From positions 62,001 to 126,000 of the forward strand of contig CAWGGM010000010.1 in assembly GCA_963822115.1 (NCBI GenBank): 64,000 nt of DNA. Reading direction: 5' to 3'. This DNA comes from CAWDXG01 sp963822115. GTDB taxonomy: Bacteria > Myxococcota_A > Polyangia > Polyangiales > Polyangiaceae. Positions 7,189 to 16,213 of this stretch are shown one piece after another. The notes under the pieces were generated by a model, which saw only the letters and a list, made by a program, of their open reading frames with translations, did no database searches and had not been told where the DNA came from. A program made the translations under genes and the position numbers. Position 1 is the stretch's first letter, and every line of letters begins with the position of its first letter.

Positions 7189-8730
7189 TCACCCGTCCTC
7201 GACCCGCTTGCCGTCCGTCGGACGGATCGCGCCGCTGTGGGCGCCCCGGTCAGCGGTCCGGGGCTCCTCCCCGGTCACGATGCAACCGGCTCGTTTGGCT
7301 GTGCGCCGGAAGTTGGAGCGGTCGAGGCCGGCCTGGCGTGCGGCCTCCGAAATGTTGCCGTCGGAGCGCCGCAGCAGCTCGGAGAGGTAGGCCGACTCGA
7401 AAGCGGCGACCGCCTGCTGCTTGGCCTCCCGATACGGCAGGTCCAGAAGTCCTGCCGGCAGCATGCTGCCGGAGTGTCCGGACGCGGCGCTGGCGGAGCC
7501 TCCGGACGACCGGGCGAAGGGAAGATCCGCCACGCGGATCGTATCGTCCCTGCAGAACACGGTCGCATACTCGATCGCGTTCTCGAGCTCCCGCACGTTG
7601 CCGGGCCAGGCCTGCTGCTGCATCGCGCGGAGCGCCTCCGGAGCGATGTGACGGACATCGCGGGCGGCCCGAGCCGCGTACTTCGTCAGGAAGTGGTGCG
7701 CCAGAAGCGGGACGTCCTCGCGACGATCCCTGAGCGGCGGCAGCTCGATGGCAACCACGTGCAGCCTGTAGAACAGATCCTCACGGAACCGGCCTGATGC
7801 GATCCGCTCGCGCAGATCGACGTTGGTCGCGGCGATGACCCGCACGTCGACGCTACGCGTCTCGTTGGCGCCGACGCGTTTGATCTCGCCTTCCTGCAAT
7901 GCGCGCAGCAGCTTCACCTGGGCAAGCGGTGGCAAGTCTCCCACCTCGTCGAGGAACAGGGTGCCCCGATGTGCCGTCTCGAACAGCCCTTCGCGCGTGG
8001 TCGTCGCACCGGTGAAGGCTCCGCGGACGTGACCGAACAGCTCGCTCTCGACCAGCTCCACGGGAATCGCCGAGCAGTTCACGGCCACAAATGGCGCATC
8101 CGCTCGGGGCGAATGCTGGTGGATGGCCCGCGCCGTCAGCTCCTTTCCCGTTCCGCTCTCGCCCAGGATGAGCACCGTCGAGGCCGTCGGCGCGACTCCA
8201 GTGGCGAGGCGATACACCTCCTGCATCCGCGGCGAGTTGCCGATCAGCTCGCCGAACTTCTCCATCTGCTCGAGGCGCTTCTCGAGCAGAGCGGCCCGCG
8301 TGAGCAGGCGGCGGTGTTCGGCGGCTTTCGCGACGGTCAGCGCGACCTCGTCGTTCGAGCGGAACGGCTTGGTCAGGAAGTGGTACGCCCCCGAACGCAC
8401 CGCGGTGACCGCGGTCTCCACGTCGCCGAACGCGGTCATCATGATGACCTCGACGTCCACGTGGTGCTGCTTGACGTGATCGAGCAGCTCGAGCCCGCCC
8501 ACCTTGGGCATCATCAGATCGACCAGGGCAACGTCGACACGTTCGTCGACCAGCAGATCGATCGCCGTGGCTCCGTCATCGGCGGTGAGCACCTGCATGC
8601 CGCGGCTGAGCAGCAGCCGCGCGAGGCTGCGGCGGAGAGTCGGCTCGTCATCGACGATGAGAACCCGCGCAGCCTCGCCGCTTCCGGCGACGCCAGCAGC
8701 GTTCGGTCGCTTGAGCGCCGACAGGGTCAT
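7189..8730 (-). CDS. NtrC-family sigma-54-dependent response regulator
   Basis: This 513-residue activator has a receiver domain (about 22-140; acidic pair Asp27/Asp28, phosphorylation site Asp71 in LVDLMMP, Lys121), a sigma-54-interacting AAA+ ATPase (about 162-390; Walker A GESGTGKE at 190-197, the sigma-54 contact loop GAFTGA at 237-242, Walker B LFLDEVGDLP) and a Fis-type helix-turn-helix near 465-495. Phosphorylation by a histidine kinase should trigger ATPase-driven opening of sigma-54 promoters. Its ATG overlaps the stop of the upstream REC-GGDEF gene by 4 bases, so the two are translationally coupled. No histidine kinase is encoded nearby. The C-terminal 30 residues after the HTH are unusually polar. 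Confidence 0.95.
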   Translation of the reverse strand: MTLSALKRPNAAGVAGSGEAARVLIVDDEPTLRRSLARLLLSRGMQVLTADDGATAIDLLVDERVDVALVDLMMPKVGGLELLDHVKQHHVDVEVIMMTAFGDVETAVTAVRSGAYHFLTKPFRSNDEVALTVAKAAEHRRLLTRAALLEKRLEQMEKFGELIGNSPRMQEVYRLATGVAPTASTVLILGESGTGKELTARAIHQHSPRADAPFVAVNCSAIPVELVESELFGHVRGAFTGATTTREGLFETAHRGTLFLDEVGDLPPLAQVKLLRALQEGEIKRVGANETRSVDVRVIAATNVDLRERIASGRFREDLFYRLHVVAIELPPLRDRREDVPLLAHHFLTKYAARAARDVRHIAPEALRAMQQQAWPGNVRELENAIEYATVFCRDDTIRVADLPFARSSGGSASAASGHSGSMLPAGLLDLPYREAKQQAVAAFESAYLSELLRRSDGNISEAARQAGLDRSNFRRTAKRAGCIVTGEEPRTADRGAHSGAIRPTDGKRVEDG

Positions 8731-9890
8731 CCGGAGCGCCGACCTCCACTCGGCGGCCCATCCGGAGTGCGGTGTCCGCCGAGCGACGGCGACCTGTCGG
8801 TGGGGGGCGGAGTACTCGACCTCTGCGGCCGGCGCAGATCACTCGAACGCGCAGGACGCTCCTGGCTGCTGGCAGGCCCGACTGCTGGCGTGTACAGATA
8901 GCCGTCCTGCTGGAACACGCAGATGCGGTTGCCCCCGTCGCGCTTCGCCTGGCGCAACGCAGAGTCGGCAGCACGCAACAACGCATCTTTCGTGCGCACG
9001 TCCCGGGACGGGAACAGTGCGACGCCGACCGAAAGCGTGACTTGCGACGCACCGCCGGACCCGGCGACGAAGCTCTGCTGACCGACTTCGCGCCAGATGC
9101 GTTCGGCGACCGTGACCGAACCCGCGAAGTGGGTGCTGGGCAGGACGACCAGGAACTCGTCACCGCCGAACCGGGCCACCACGTCCACTTCGCGCAGGCT
9201 CTTCTTCACAACGTCCGCAACGGACTTGATAACGGAGTCGCCCATGGCCCGGCCGCCCAGGTCGTTCATTGCCTGGAGGCGGTCGATGTCGATCACGATG
9301 CACGCCAGCGGGTCGTGGTAGCGCTCGGCTCGCTTGAACTCCTCGTTCAGTCGCGTGTGCAGGTAGCGGTAGTTGTACAGCCCCGTCAGATCGTCGTGGA
9401 CGCTCAGCCGCTCCAGCTTGGCGCGGGCCTGGACGACGTGGTCGTGGAGCTTCTTGATGCGGAGCATCGCCTCCACGCGCGCGATCAGCTCGCGCTCGTC
9501 GAATGGCTTGCAGACGTAGTCGTCCGCGCCAATCTTCAGCCCCTCCACGCGACTCGCGGTGTCGGTCTTCACTGTCACCAGCACGACCGGCAGGAAGCTG
9601 TCGCTGGTCATTCCCTTGAGCAGACGACACGCCTCCAGACCGCTCAGCCGCGGCATGAGGATGTCGAGCAGGACCAGATCCACCCCGCCCCGTGCCGCCC
9701 GCTCGAGGGCGACCTGACCGTCTTCGACGGCCTCGACGACGAAGCCGTGCGCGCGCAGGATTCCGGAGAGCAGCTCACGGGTGATCCGGTCGTCGTCGGC
9801 CACCACCACGGTGGAACCGAGAACCGAGCGCGAAGGCGGCCCGATCGAAGGGGGCGGCTCGCTGCCCTGCGGCCTGTCGCTTGGGGGCAC
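8727..9890 (-). CDS. Response regulator with GGDEF diguanylate cyclase output domain
   Basis: The 387-residue protein has a receiver domain (about 26-145; phosphorylation site Asp76 in LLDILMP) followed by a GGDEF domain (about 160-325). The active site GGDEF (242-246) is intact, and an RxxD inhibitory site (REVD, 233-236) sits exactly five residues before it, so it should make cyclic di-GMP from GTP and be product-inhibited. The start is a GTG at 9890, preceded by a TACCCT box 7 bases away. A Pro-rich tail of about 60 residues follows the cyclase domain. The stop overlaps the start of the sigma-54 activator, linking c-di-GMP output and transcription control in one operon. Confidence 0.95.
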   Translation of the reverse strand: MPPSDRPQGSEPPPSIGPPSRSVLGSTVVVADDDRITRELLSGILRAHGFVVEAVEDGQVALERAARGGVDLVLLDILMPRLSGLEACRLLKGMTSDSFLPVVLVTVKTDTASRVEGLKIGADDYVCKPFDERELIARVEAMLRIKKLHDHVVQARAKLERLSVHDDLTGLYNYRYLHTRLNEEFKRAERYHDPLACIVIDIDRLQAMNDLGGRAMGDSVIKSVADVVKKSLREVDVVARFGGDEFLVVLPSTHFAGSVTVAERIWREVGQQSFVAGSGGASQVTLSVGVALFPSRDVRTKDALLRAADSALRQAKRDGGNRICVFQQDGYLYTPAVGPASSQERPARSSDLRRPQRSSTPPPTDRSPSLGGHRTPDGPPSGGRRSG

Positions 9891-9897
9891 GTCCGCA

Positions 9898-9903
9898 AGG
9901 GTA
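9898..9903 (-). promoter_or_regulatory. Putative -10 box (TACCCT) for the REC-GGDEF gene
   Basis: TACCCT on the minus strand lies 7 bases before the GTG at 9890 with no Shine-Dalgarno sequence in between. It would allow this gene pair to be transcribed separately from lptD. Confidence 0.35.
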
Positions 9904-9945
9904 ACCGATGGGCGCCCCGCACGCGACTGCGGGCCCCGCCGGCAA

Positions 9946-11911
9946 CTACGGCGCGAGATCGACGGTCATCCAGGCGTCCACTCCCGGGCGACCGATCCGG
10001 TGGCCTGCCCAGGCGACGACGGCAAGACAGCCGCAGGGATGGCGGTAGGCGAGCGAGCCACGGATCCCCAACAGCCGCCGGCTGTCGATGTCGTAGTCAC
10101 CACCGACCGCGCTGGCGAGCCAACGGGTCCAGGGCACTCCCAGCTCGCCGCCGGTCGAGAACCCGCCCTGGTCGAACCAACCTGTGCGCGGCGCGTCGAA
10201 GGCATCGGCGACCAGCAGCCGCGCCAGCGTGGGAGAAGCGCCGTAGCGACCTTCCACATAGCCCGAAACGTGGAGACCATCTTCACGTCCCAGCCGGAGC
10301 CGTGTCGACTCGACAACGTCGCGGACCTGGCGCGGCAGCCACGCGACGTCCGAACGCATTGCGAGCCAGTCAAGCGCCGCGCCGAGCCGCGCAGCCACTG
10401 CCGGCACCGGGTGGCGGACTGCACCCACGTAGCCCGCGCGAGCCCGGAGCGTCGCGCCGGCACGCGCTGCCGTGCTGCCCAGAGCGTTGTCGACACCGAA
10501 CACGGCGCTCACCAGCCCGCCGCCGACCGGCGGGTACTCCGCCAGAAGCACGGCGTGACTGGCCGCGTACCCGCCCCCACCCTCGATGAACGGCTCCACG
10601 CGATGCACTAGGCCGCTCTCGTACCTGCGCAACAGCGGCAACCCGATCCGCGCCCGGCCTGCCGAGACCAGCACCACTCCGCCGCGGCTGTCGCTGGTGC
10701 CGGCATCCAGGCGTTCCCGGGCTCGCATGCCGACAGACAGCGGCCCCGGGCGCGCCGAGACGCCGATCTCGAGACGCTGGATGGCCAGAGTGCTCGAACC
10801 GTAACCGACGGCGTCCACGGTCTGGACGTCGACCGAGGAGTCGAACGTCCCCCACCTCGCCGAGCGCGGAGCCGAAACCGAAGTGCGCGCGCGGACCCAC
10901 CGCGCCGAAGCGATCCAGCGGCCCGCCGCGCGCGGCATCCGAGCGCACGCCCAGCGCGACGAGACCCGCACCGCGGCTCCTGAGCGCCAGCACAGAAGCT
11001 CGATCGTAGCGGCGCGCCGCCGGCTCGAGCAGGATCGTGCCTGCTTGTCCTCGCGCACCACGGATGGCGTCCAGCTGCCACGCGACGCTGCCTGCGCGGC
11101 GTGCTTCCGCCGATCCGTGCGCCTCCATCTCGAGCAGGCCCTGCCGCAGGTAGTCCCAGCGCACGTGGGTGCTCGTGGACGGAGTCGCGACGCGAGCGTC
11201 GAGCTCCACGCCACCTTTGACGTAGCCCGAAGCGCGCAGATCCAGCGCCGAGCGCCAGCCGTGTGCTGGGCGCGGACCGAACGGCAGATGCACACCGGAG
11301 CCGAGCAGCAGCCCGTCCTGTGCACGCCACGCGACCTTCGGCGGCAGCATCCCCAGCCGATCTGGCGACCTGAGCCAGAGATAGGGCAGCCACAGCACGG
11401 GCACACCGCCGACGCGCAGCGTCGGCTGTTTGATCAGCAGATCGGTGGGCGGAGCGGCGGTGACCGAGCTGAAGCCGATCGACACGGGCGGGTCCGCACA
11501 GGGACAGAACGCAACGCGCCCCTTGCCATCCACCACGATTCCGCGTGGTCCGCGATGCAGCTCCAACCGGTCGCTAGTGAGCCGATAGCGATCGACGCGC
11601 ACCACCACGTGATCGCTGAGCTCGAGCTCGTTCGAGCTGGCATCGAAATCGACCCTCCCGGCAGAGAAGTCCAGGCGATAGGAATGGGGTTTCCGGGAGG
11701 CCTGCGCAGTCGTGCCGGCGGAGTCCGGCGCGGGCGTGGCGCCCTGTCCGGCTTTCCCCTTGGCCGGGGGCGTCGCTCGGCTGGCAGCCCGCGGCCGGGC
11801 CCACAGCGGCAACGCGACCACCAGTCCCGCGATCGCGAGCAGCGACACCCGCGCTGCGCGCACGCATGCCGGTCGCGGTCCGACGGGCGTGGTGGCACTA
11901 GCGAGCTGCAT
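9946..11911 (-). CDS. lptD: LptD-like outer membrane LPS-assembly protein, frameshifted
   Basis: LptD inserts lipopolysaccharide into the outer leaflet. The N-terminal part is read from ATG 11911: signal/anchor region (about 22-38), an OstA-like beta domain (SYRLDFSAGRVDFDA, then ELELSDHVVVRVDRYRLTS) and an LptD-type passage (GVPVLWLPYLWLRSPDRLG). Near 10850 this frame degrades into Arg-rich nonsense, while the frame one base over continues as a beta-barrel (SSVDVQTVDAVGYGSS onward) to the stop at 9946, ending AWMTVDLAP. Deleting one base from the five-base run at 10849-10853 joins the two into 654 residues. This is either a sequencing error or a real inactivation; LptD is usually essential where LPS is made, which favours error. 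Shorter than the roughly 780 residues of E. coli LptD. Confidence 0.75.
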
Positions 11912-11969
11912 TGAAGAAGCAGCTACGCTTCATCGTCCAGCCGCGCCGTCGACACAACCCGTTACCGGA

Positions 11970-12716
11970 CTACGGCTTCGGACCGGGACGGTTGCCGCGA
12001 GGCGGGCTCTGGGCCGGCGCGCCCGCGCGCGGCGTCGACCAGGTCTTGCGGACGGGCGTGGCGTTTGGCGGCCGGAAGGTCTTCGACGGAGCCGGTAGCG
12101 TCACTTCCAGCACCATCGTTCCGCCCGGACCCTTGGTGACCTTGTAGCTCGGCGCGACCTTCTCGCGCAGCTGCAGCACCAGCTGGGTCCCCTTCTTCGA
12201 CGGCACCAGGCGCGCCCGCGACAGCGGCGTGTCGAAGTAGGTCGTGACCAGCGCGTTGGTGTTGTTGCGGATACCGACGTGCGCCCCGGTCAGCAGATAG
12301 GTCACACGCCCGGCGGCGTCGTGCACCTCGACCGGCACGCTGCGGCTCACGCTCACCCAGACCAGGCTCTTGCCGCCCGGCAACATCCGGAAACCGGGGA
12401 ACATGGCGATCGGCGCGTTGGGATCGAAATGCCAGCGGACGCGCCGATGATGGCGCCGGTGGTGGTGCTTGTCGGACCACGAGTAGCCGCCCATCGGGGT
12501 CTTGGGCTTTTCCGGGGCCTTCGCCTTGCCCGGAGCGGCAGATCCGGCCGGCTCTGCGCCGGAACGAGCTGGCGGCTTCGCGGGCGGGCCCGAGCCTGCC
12601 CGCGACTGGCCGGACTGCGCCAGTGCCGGCAGCGCGGCCAGGCAGGTCAGAGCCGCCAGGACCGTGGCAGGCCCGGAAAATCGCCGGAGACGCGCTGGAA
12701 CGCCCATCGCCGACAT
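11970..12716 (-). CDS. Exported protein with an AMIN-like domain
   Basis: The 248-residue product begins with a signal peptide (about 1-34, ending ALAQSG), followed by a Pro/Ala/Lys linker, a His/Arg cluster (HHHRRHHRR) and a beta-rich domain (about 120-215) including SVPVEVHDAAGRVTYLLTG and KGTQLVLQLREKV. This pattern resembles AMIN domains, which localise periplasmic proteins to peptidoglycan or the septum, but the match is not decisive. The C-terminal 30 residues are Pro/Arg-rich. It lies 58 bases upstream of lptD on the same strand and probably shares its transcript, which suggests an envelope role. Confidence 0.6.
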   Translation of the reverse strand: MSAMGVPARLRRFSGPATVLAALTCLAALPALAQSGQSRAGSGPPAKPPARSGAEPAGSAAPGKAKAPEKPKTPMGGYSWSDKHHHRRHHRRVRWHFDPNAPIAMFPGFRMLPGGKSLVWVSVSRSVPVEVHDAAGRVTYLLTGAHVGIRNNTNALVTTYFDTPLSRARLVPSKKGTQLVLQLREKVAPSYKVTKGPGGTMVLEVTLPAPSKTFRPPNATPVRKTWSTPRAGAPAQSPPRGNRPGPKP

Positions 12717-12779
12717 TTGAGCACGATGGCGTCGGGATCGCCAACCAACCCGCGATCCGCGGGCCCCTGGGCCGCCGGA

Positions 12780-14087
12780 CTACTCGACGGAGGGGCCGCC
12801 GGAGCGCTGCGCCGTCTGCTTCGACGACGAGGGCTTGGCGAACGCCTTGTACAGCTCGTCGAGGTGCGCCGTGGCCGTCAGGTACACGACCGCGTCGGGG
12901 CTGTAGAAGATGTTGCGCCGCTGGCCGTTGGGATCGAGCTGCGGCGTTAGGTTCGCGTAGCCGAGCGCGACGCTGAGCTGGTCGAGCACGCGCACGTCGA
13001 CCTCCGTGTCGAACAGCGTGACCACCGAGAAGTGCTGCGGATCCTTGACGTCTTGGGGCATCACCGAGCCCGTCGAGATGGGCACCTGCTGGTTGGTGAA
13101 GCTGTACTTCCAGTACGGGCGCCAGCTGAACTGGTTCGACCACGAGATGCGATCGGTGATGGTCAGCTCGTCGGCGATGGTGAAGTCCGCCTGGTGCTCC
13201 GCGAAGGCAGAACCACCGAGCTGATCGCCGGGCAGCGCGATGCCCTGCGGATTCATGCGCACGTAGTTCAGGTTGGGGTTGGTGGCCTGCGTGGCGCGGG
13301 TGAACCAGTGGCCGTAGCTCGCGGCGACCTGCAGCGACAGGATCTGGAGGAAATCGGACTTGGAACCCAGCACCGGCAGCTGCTGGATGCCCGCGACCGT
13401 CGCGCCCAGCTCCAGATAGCGGCCGGCGTCGTAGCTGAACTTCGACGAGGGGAAGGTCAGCTTCGGCAGATCGACGACGCCGATCGTCGAGACGTCGCCC
13501 TTGGAGTAGAGCTGGCGGGTCAGCGCGAGGTAGAGCTGCCCGTCGGTCGCCGTCCACTCGCCGCGCTTGGTGGTGGAATCGCTATTGGTAAACTCGTGCG
13601 ACAGCCCGATGTCGCCGCGCAGGCTGATCGTGGTCTTGGTAGCCGCGTTCGCCGCCGCCGAAGTGCCCAGCGTGCTCACGTCCGCTTCCGAGTCGTCGTA
13701 GATGTAGTAGCGGGGCCGGAGCGAGAAGGTCATCGTGTAGTACGGATCGCGGCTCAGGTAGTCCTGGCCGAGGTGTACCGTTTGGCCCGACGCCGTCTGG
13801 TCCCACACGAAAGTCGAGCCGCGCCACTTGAGCTTCTTGTGGTGCTTCTTGGCCGCCGGCTTCTTCTCGGCCTTCTTCCCGGTATCGGCCTTCGGGTTCC
13901 AGGTGAGCTGGCCACCGGCGGAGGCGTTGGCCTGCCCCGGCTGCGCGGGGGCAGCGGCGGGGGCGGCGGGAGCCGGCTGGCTCGCCGGACCCGTGGGCTC
14001 GCTGTTGCCCTGCGCCCAGGCGGGCACAGCAAGAATGAACGAGGACGCGGCCAGCGCGACCCCGAGACCTAGGCTTCGGCGCATCAT
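12780..14087 (-). CDS. Predicted outer membrane beta-barrel protein
   Basis: From the ATG at 14087 the product has 435 residues, with a signal peptide (about 1-25, ending PAWAQG), an Ala/Pro-rich linker, a Lys-rich stretch (KKAEKKPAAKKHHKKLK) and then about 330 residues of alternating polar/aromatic strands such as YTMTFSLRPRYYIYDDS, typical of a porin or transport barrel. I do not recognise the family. An in-frame ATG at 14153 would add 22 polar residues ahead of the signal peptide and is less likely. It is the first gene of the minus-strand block; a good promoter candidate lies at 14232-14260. Confidence 0.65.
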   Translation of the reverse strand: MMRRSLGLGVALAASSFILAVPAWAQGNSEPTGPASQPAPAAPAAAPAQPGQANASAGGQLTWNPKADTGKKAEKKPAAKKHHKKLKWRGSTFVWDQTASGQTVHLGQDYLSRDPYYTMTFSLRPRYYIYDDSEADVSTLGTSAAANAATKTTISLRGDIGLSHEFTNSDSTTKRGEWTATDGQLYLALTRQLYSKGDVSTIGVVDLPKLTFPSSKFSYDAGRYLELGATVAGIQQLPVLGSKSDFLQILSLQVAASYGHWFTRATQATNPNLNYVRMNPQGIALPGDQLGGSAFAEHQADFTIADELTITDRISWSNQFSWRPYWKYSFTNQQVPISTGSVMPQDVKDPQHFSVVTLFDTEVDVRVLDQLSVALGYANLTPQLDPNGQRRNIFYSPDAVVYLTATAHLDELYKAFAKPSSSKQTAQRSGGPSVE

Positions 14088-14231
14088 GATTTCTCTTCGC
14101 CTGCTCTGGTTACTGCGACAGCGGCTCCTCTCATGATGCCGCTGCAGCGTCAATTACGGACTTCGGGCGCACGAGACCGCCCTGCCGGGTCGGCAGAAAG
14201 CAGGATCCGTTCCCACTGCACAGCCGTCGCT

Positions 14232-14260
14232 AACATACTGGAATCATTAAAGTCAGTCAG
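14232..14260 (-). promoter_or_regulatory. Candidate sigma-70 promoter for the barrel-protein gene
   Basis: On the minus strand CTGACT (14255-14260) and TATGTT (14232-14237) are separated by exactly 17 bases, each matching four of six consensus positions. The leader to ATG 14087 would be about 140 bases. Confidence 0.45.
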
Positions 14261-14476
14261 GTGGCTCCAGCGCACGTTACCTGACGCACGGACCGGAACG
14301 GTCAGGGGCGTCGCGATGCTGACGATGCCCAGGGGCGCAAAGGGTCCGGGCTGCGGCGTCCCAGCAGATGTGGCATTGTATCCTACTTTTCGTTACATTC
14401 TGCTACACCTAGACAGGCTGCTAGTGCCGGCCCGCCTCGGTGCATCAGCTGCGCTGGGCCAGGGCGCGCAGCCTGG

Positions 14477-14482
14477 TAGGAT
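14477..14482 (+). promoter_or_regulatory. Putative -10 box (TAGGAT) for the bactofilin gene
   Basis: TAGGAT, preceded by TGG (extended -10 form), lies 9 bases before the ATG at 14492. The spacer GCGCGCCCC has no Shine-Dalgarno sequence. Confidence 0.45.
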
Positions 14483-14491
14483 GCGCGCCCC

Positions 14492-14836
14492 ATGGAACCC
14501 GCGCTTCCCGCTACCGAGATCACCGCCCTGCTCGGACGCGGCACCCACTTCGAGGGCAAGCTGCACTTCGAGGGGCGGGTGCGCATCGACGGCAGCTTCA
14601 AGGGCGAGATCCAGAGCGCGGACGTACTCATCATCGGCGAGGGCGCGGAGGTCGAGGCCGAGATCGAGGTGGGCACGGTGATCATCAAGGGCGGCACGGT
14701 GCAAGGCAACGTGCGCGCCGCGCAGTCGATCGAGCTGTACGTGCCCGCGACCGTTACCGGCAACCTGCACTCGCCCGAGATCTTCATGGACAAGGGCGTG
14801 CAGTTCTCGGGCAGTTGCACGATGGCGCCGCTGTAG
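14492..14836 (+). CDS. Bactofilin
   Basis: The 114-residue protein is a bactofilin, a family that self-assembles without nucleotide into filaments used in cell shape, chromosome positioning or polar organisation; myxobacteria usually carry several. The whole chain is the beta-helix core: evenly spaced Gly/Val repeats such as EGKLHFEGRVRIDGSFKGEI, VEAEIEVGTVIIKGG and QGNVRAAQSIELY. It has almost none of the terminal extensions seen in M. xanthus BacP or BacM, so it is near the minimum size. No peptidase or parABS gene is adjacent. Confidence 0.92.
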   Translation: MEPALPATEITALLGRGTHFEGKLHFEGRVRIDGSFKGEIQSADVLIIGEGAEVEAEIEVGTVIIKGGTVQGNVRAAQSIELYVPATVTGNLHSPEIFMDKGVQFSGSCTMAPL

Positions 14837-14975
14837 CGCCGGGCGCACAGGTCCGGGTCACACCCTGTAAACGCTCGGCTCCTCGCTGCGCGGCTCGAAC
14901 GGAGCTGCCGCGCGATTCCAGGCGGAACCCCGCACGGCCGGACGCCGGCACGCGCCGTGCAGGTCGTTGTCCGGC

Positions 14976-15587
14976 ATGAAGCTGTCCCGACGCACACTGC
15001 TGATCGCGACGAGCACCCTCATCGCCTCCACCACTTCCCCGATAGCGTCCCGCGCGGCGTCGGCGAAGCACTCGAACCCCCGGAAGGCGCAGCGCTACGA
15101 AGTACAGACGACGCTCAGCAGCATCCGGGCCGGCGCGGCCCGCATCGCCGTGCGCGCGCCGCTGAAGAGCGTCGAAGAAGTCGTGCTCGACTACGGTCAC
15201 TATGCCGACTTCATCCAGCGCTTCCAGCGATCGCGCGTGATCGGTCGGCACCGCGGCAGGACCGACGTGTACCTGCAGGTGCCGATCCTGCGAGGCGCGG
15301 CCAGGGTCTGGGCGGTAGTGCGCTTCGAGCCCCCCAAGCAGGTGCATGGCGAGGAGGTCATCGAAGCGCACATGCTGAAAGGCAACGTCAAGCGTCTCGA
15401 CGCGTGGTGGCGCATCAAGCCGATCGACGGCACGCACACCCGGCTCGCACTGGAGCTGTTGATCGTACCCAAGCTGCCGGTGCCCGGCTCGCTGGTGACC
15501 GGCGAGGTCGCGTACGCCGCGGACACGGCCGTCACCGGCTCGCGCAATCGCGCCGAGCGCAGAGCAGCGAAGCGACACGACCGCTAG
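14976..15587 (+). CDS. SRPBCC (START/polyketide-cyclase-like) protein with Tat-like signal
   Basis: The 203-residue product starts MKLSRRTLLIATS, a twin-arginine-type signal (SRRTLL followed by a hydrophobic stretch), suggesting folded export. The mature part resembles the SRPBCC helix-grip fold that binds hydrophobic ligands: SVEEVVLDYGHYADFIQRF is typical of the coenzyme Q-binding/cyclase-like subfamily, followed by beta strands to about residue 180. The last 25 residues are Arg-rich. A TTG four codons earlier (14967) is an alternative start. It lies 139 bases after the bactofilin and may be separately expressed. The ligand is unknown. Confidence 0.65.
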   Translation: MKLSRRTLLIATSTLIASTTSPIASRAASAKHSNPRKAQRYEVQTTLSSIRAGAARIAVRAPLKSVEEVVLDYGHYADFIQRFQRSRVIGRHRGRTDVYLQVPILRGAARVWAVVRFEPPKQVHGEEVIEAHMLKGNVKRLDAWWRIKPIDGTHTRLALELLIVPKLPVPGSLVTGEVAYAADTAVTGSRNRAERRAAKRHDR

Positions 15588-15632
15588 CGTCGCGCTTGAC
15601 TGGGCGAACGCCGCTCGGGTAGCGCGTAGTGC

Positions 15633-16205
15633 GTGCGGTACACGGCAATCCTGATGGTGGCGATGCTGTGCGGCGGCTGCCATCGCGCGCCTGCTGGCGA
15701 TGCGCACCACGAAGCGGCAAGCAGCGCACGCCCGCGCGCCACGGCCGCCCCTGCCCCTCCGGCATCCGCCAAGGTCGATGCAGCGGCACCGCTGCCGCCC
15801 TACCTTCCGGATGGTTGCTGGAGTGATGCATCGCTCGACGCCGGCGCCGGGCCGCTGCTCGACACGCTGGCGGGACGCTGCGCGCAGGGCATGCAACCCG
15901 CCCTGGACAAGCCGCTCCGGACGGAGCTCGCGCGCGGCAAGCAGGCGGCGCTGTCGTTCAAGCTCGACGACCCGAGCAAGTGCGTGCGCGCCATCGCGGC
16001 GGGCGGCGCGGGCGTCGTGGACCTCGAGCTGTCGCTGGTCGACGACAAGGGCCAGGTGTACGGCCGCGATGCGCTCGAAGCGCCGTTCGCGCTGGTCGAG
16101 GAAGGCGGTCCCGTGTGCCTGCCGGCGCCCGGTCGCTATCGCGTCGTGGTGCGCATGCGCCGCGGCGCTGGACACGTCGCGGTCCAGATCTATCGCGCGA
16201 AATAG
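15633..16205 (+). CDS. Putative lipoprotein of unknown function
   Basis: Read from a GTG at 15633, the 190-residue product has a short signal peptide with lipobox LCGGC (Cys16), an Ala/Pro linker to about residue 50, and a domain of about 130 residues with four further Cys (in DGCW, AGRC, SKC and PVCL) that may form disulfides in the periplasm. The C-terminal strands (APGRYRVVVRMRRGAGHVAV) resemble the end of a pre-peptidase (PPC) or similar beta-sandwich. It converges with the membrane-protein gene at 16214, 8 bases apart. Confidence 0.6.
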   Translation: MRYTAILMVAMLCGGCHRAPAGDAHHEAASSARPRATAAPAPPASAKVDAAAPLPPYLPDGCWSDASLDAGAGPLLDTLAGRCAQGMQPALDKPLRTELARGKQAALSFKLDDPSKCVRAIAAGGAGVVDLELSLVDDKGQVYGRDALEAPFALVEEGGPVCLPAPGRYRVVVRMRRGAGHVAVQIYRAK

Positions 16206-16213
16206 GGCGCTAT

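Larger units (their letters stand above)
14088..14491. other. 404-bp divergent intergenic region, barrel gene / bactofilin
   Basis: No credible gene is present. The left part holds the promoter candidate for the minus-strand barrel gene. The stretch around 14365-14410 is clearly more AT-rich than its surroundings (TTGTATCCTACTTTTCG) and may help open DNA for the bactofilin gene, but I find no -35/-10 pair there. A TAGGAT box lies 9 bases before the bactofilin ATG. Confidence 0.5.

Noticed and set aside
10370..10848. Arg-rich continuation of the LptD-like N-terminal frame as a true C-terminus
   Set aside because: Composition changes abruptly, while the alternative frame carries a barrel ending typical of the family.
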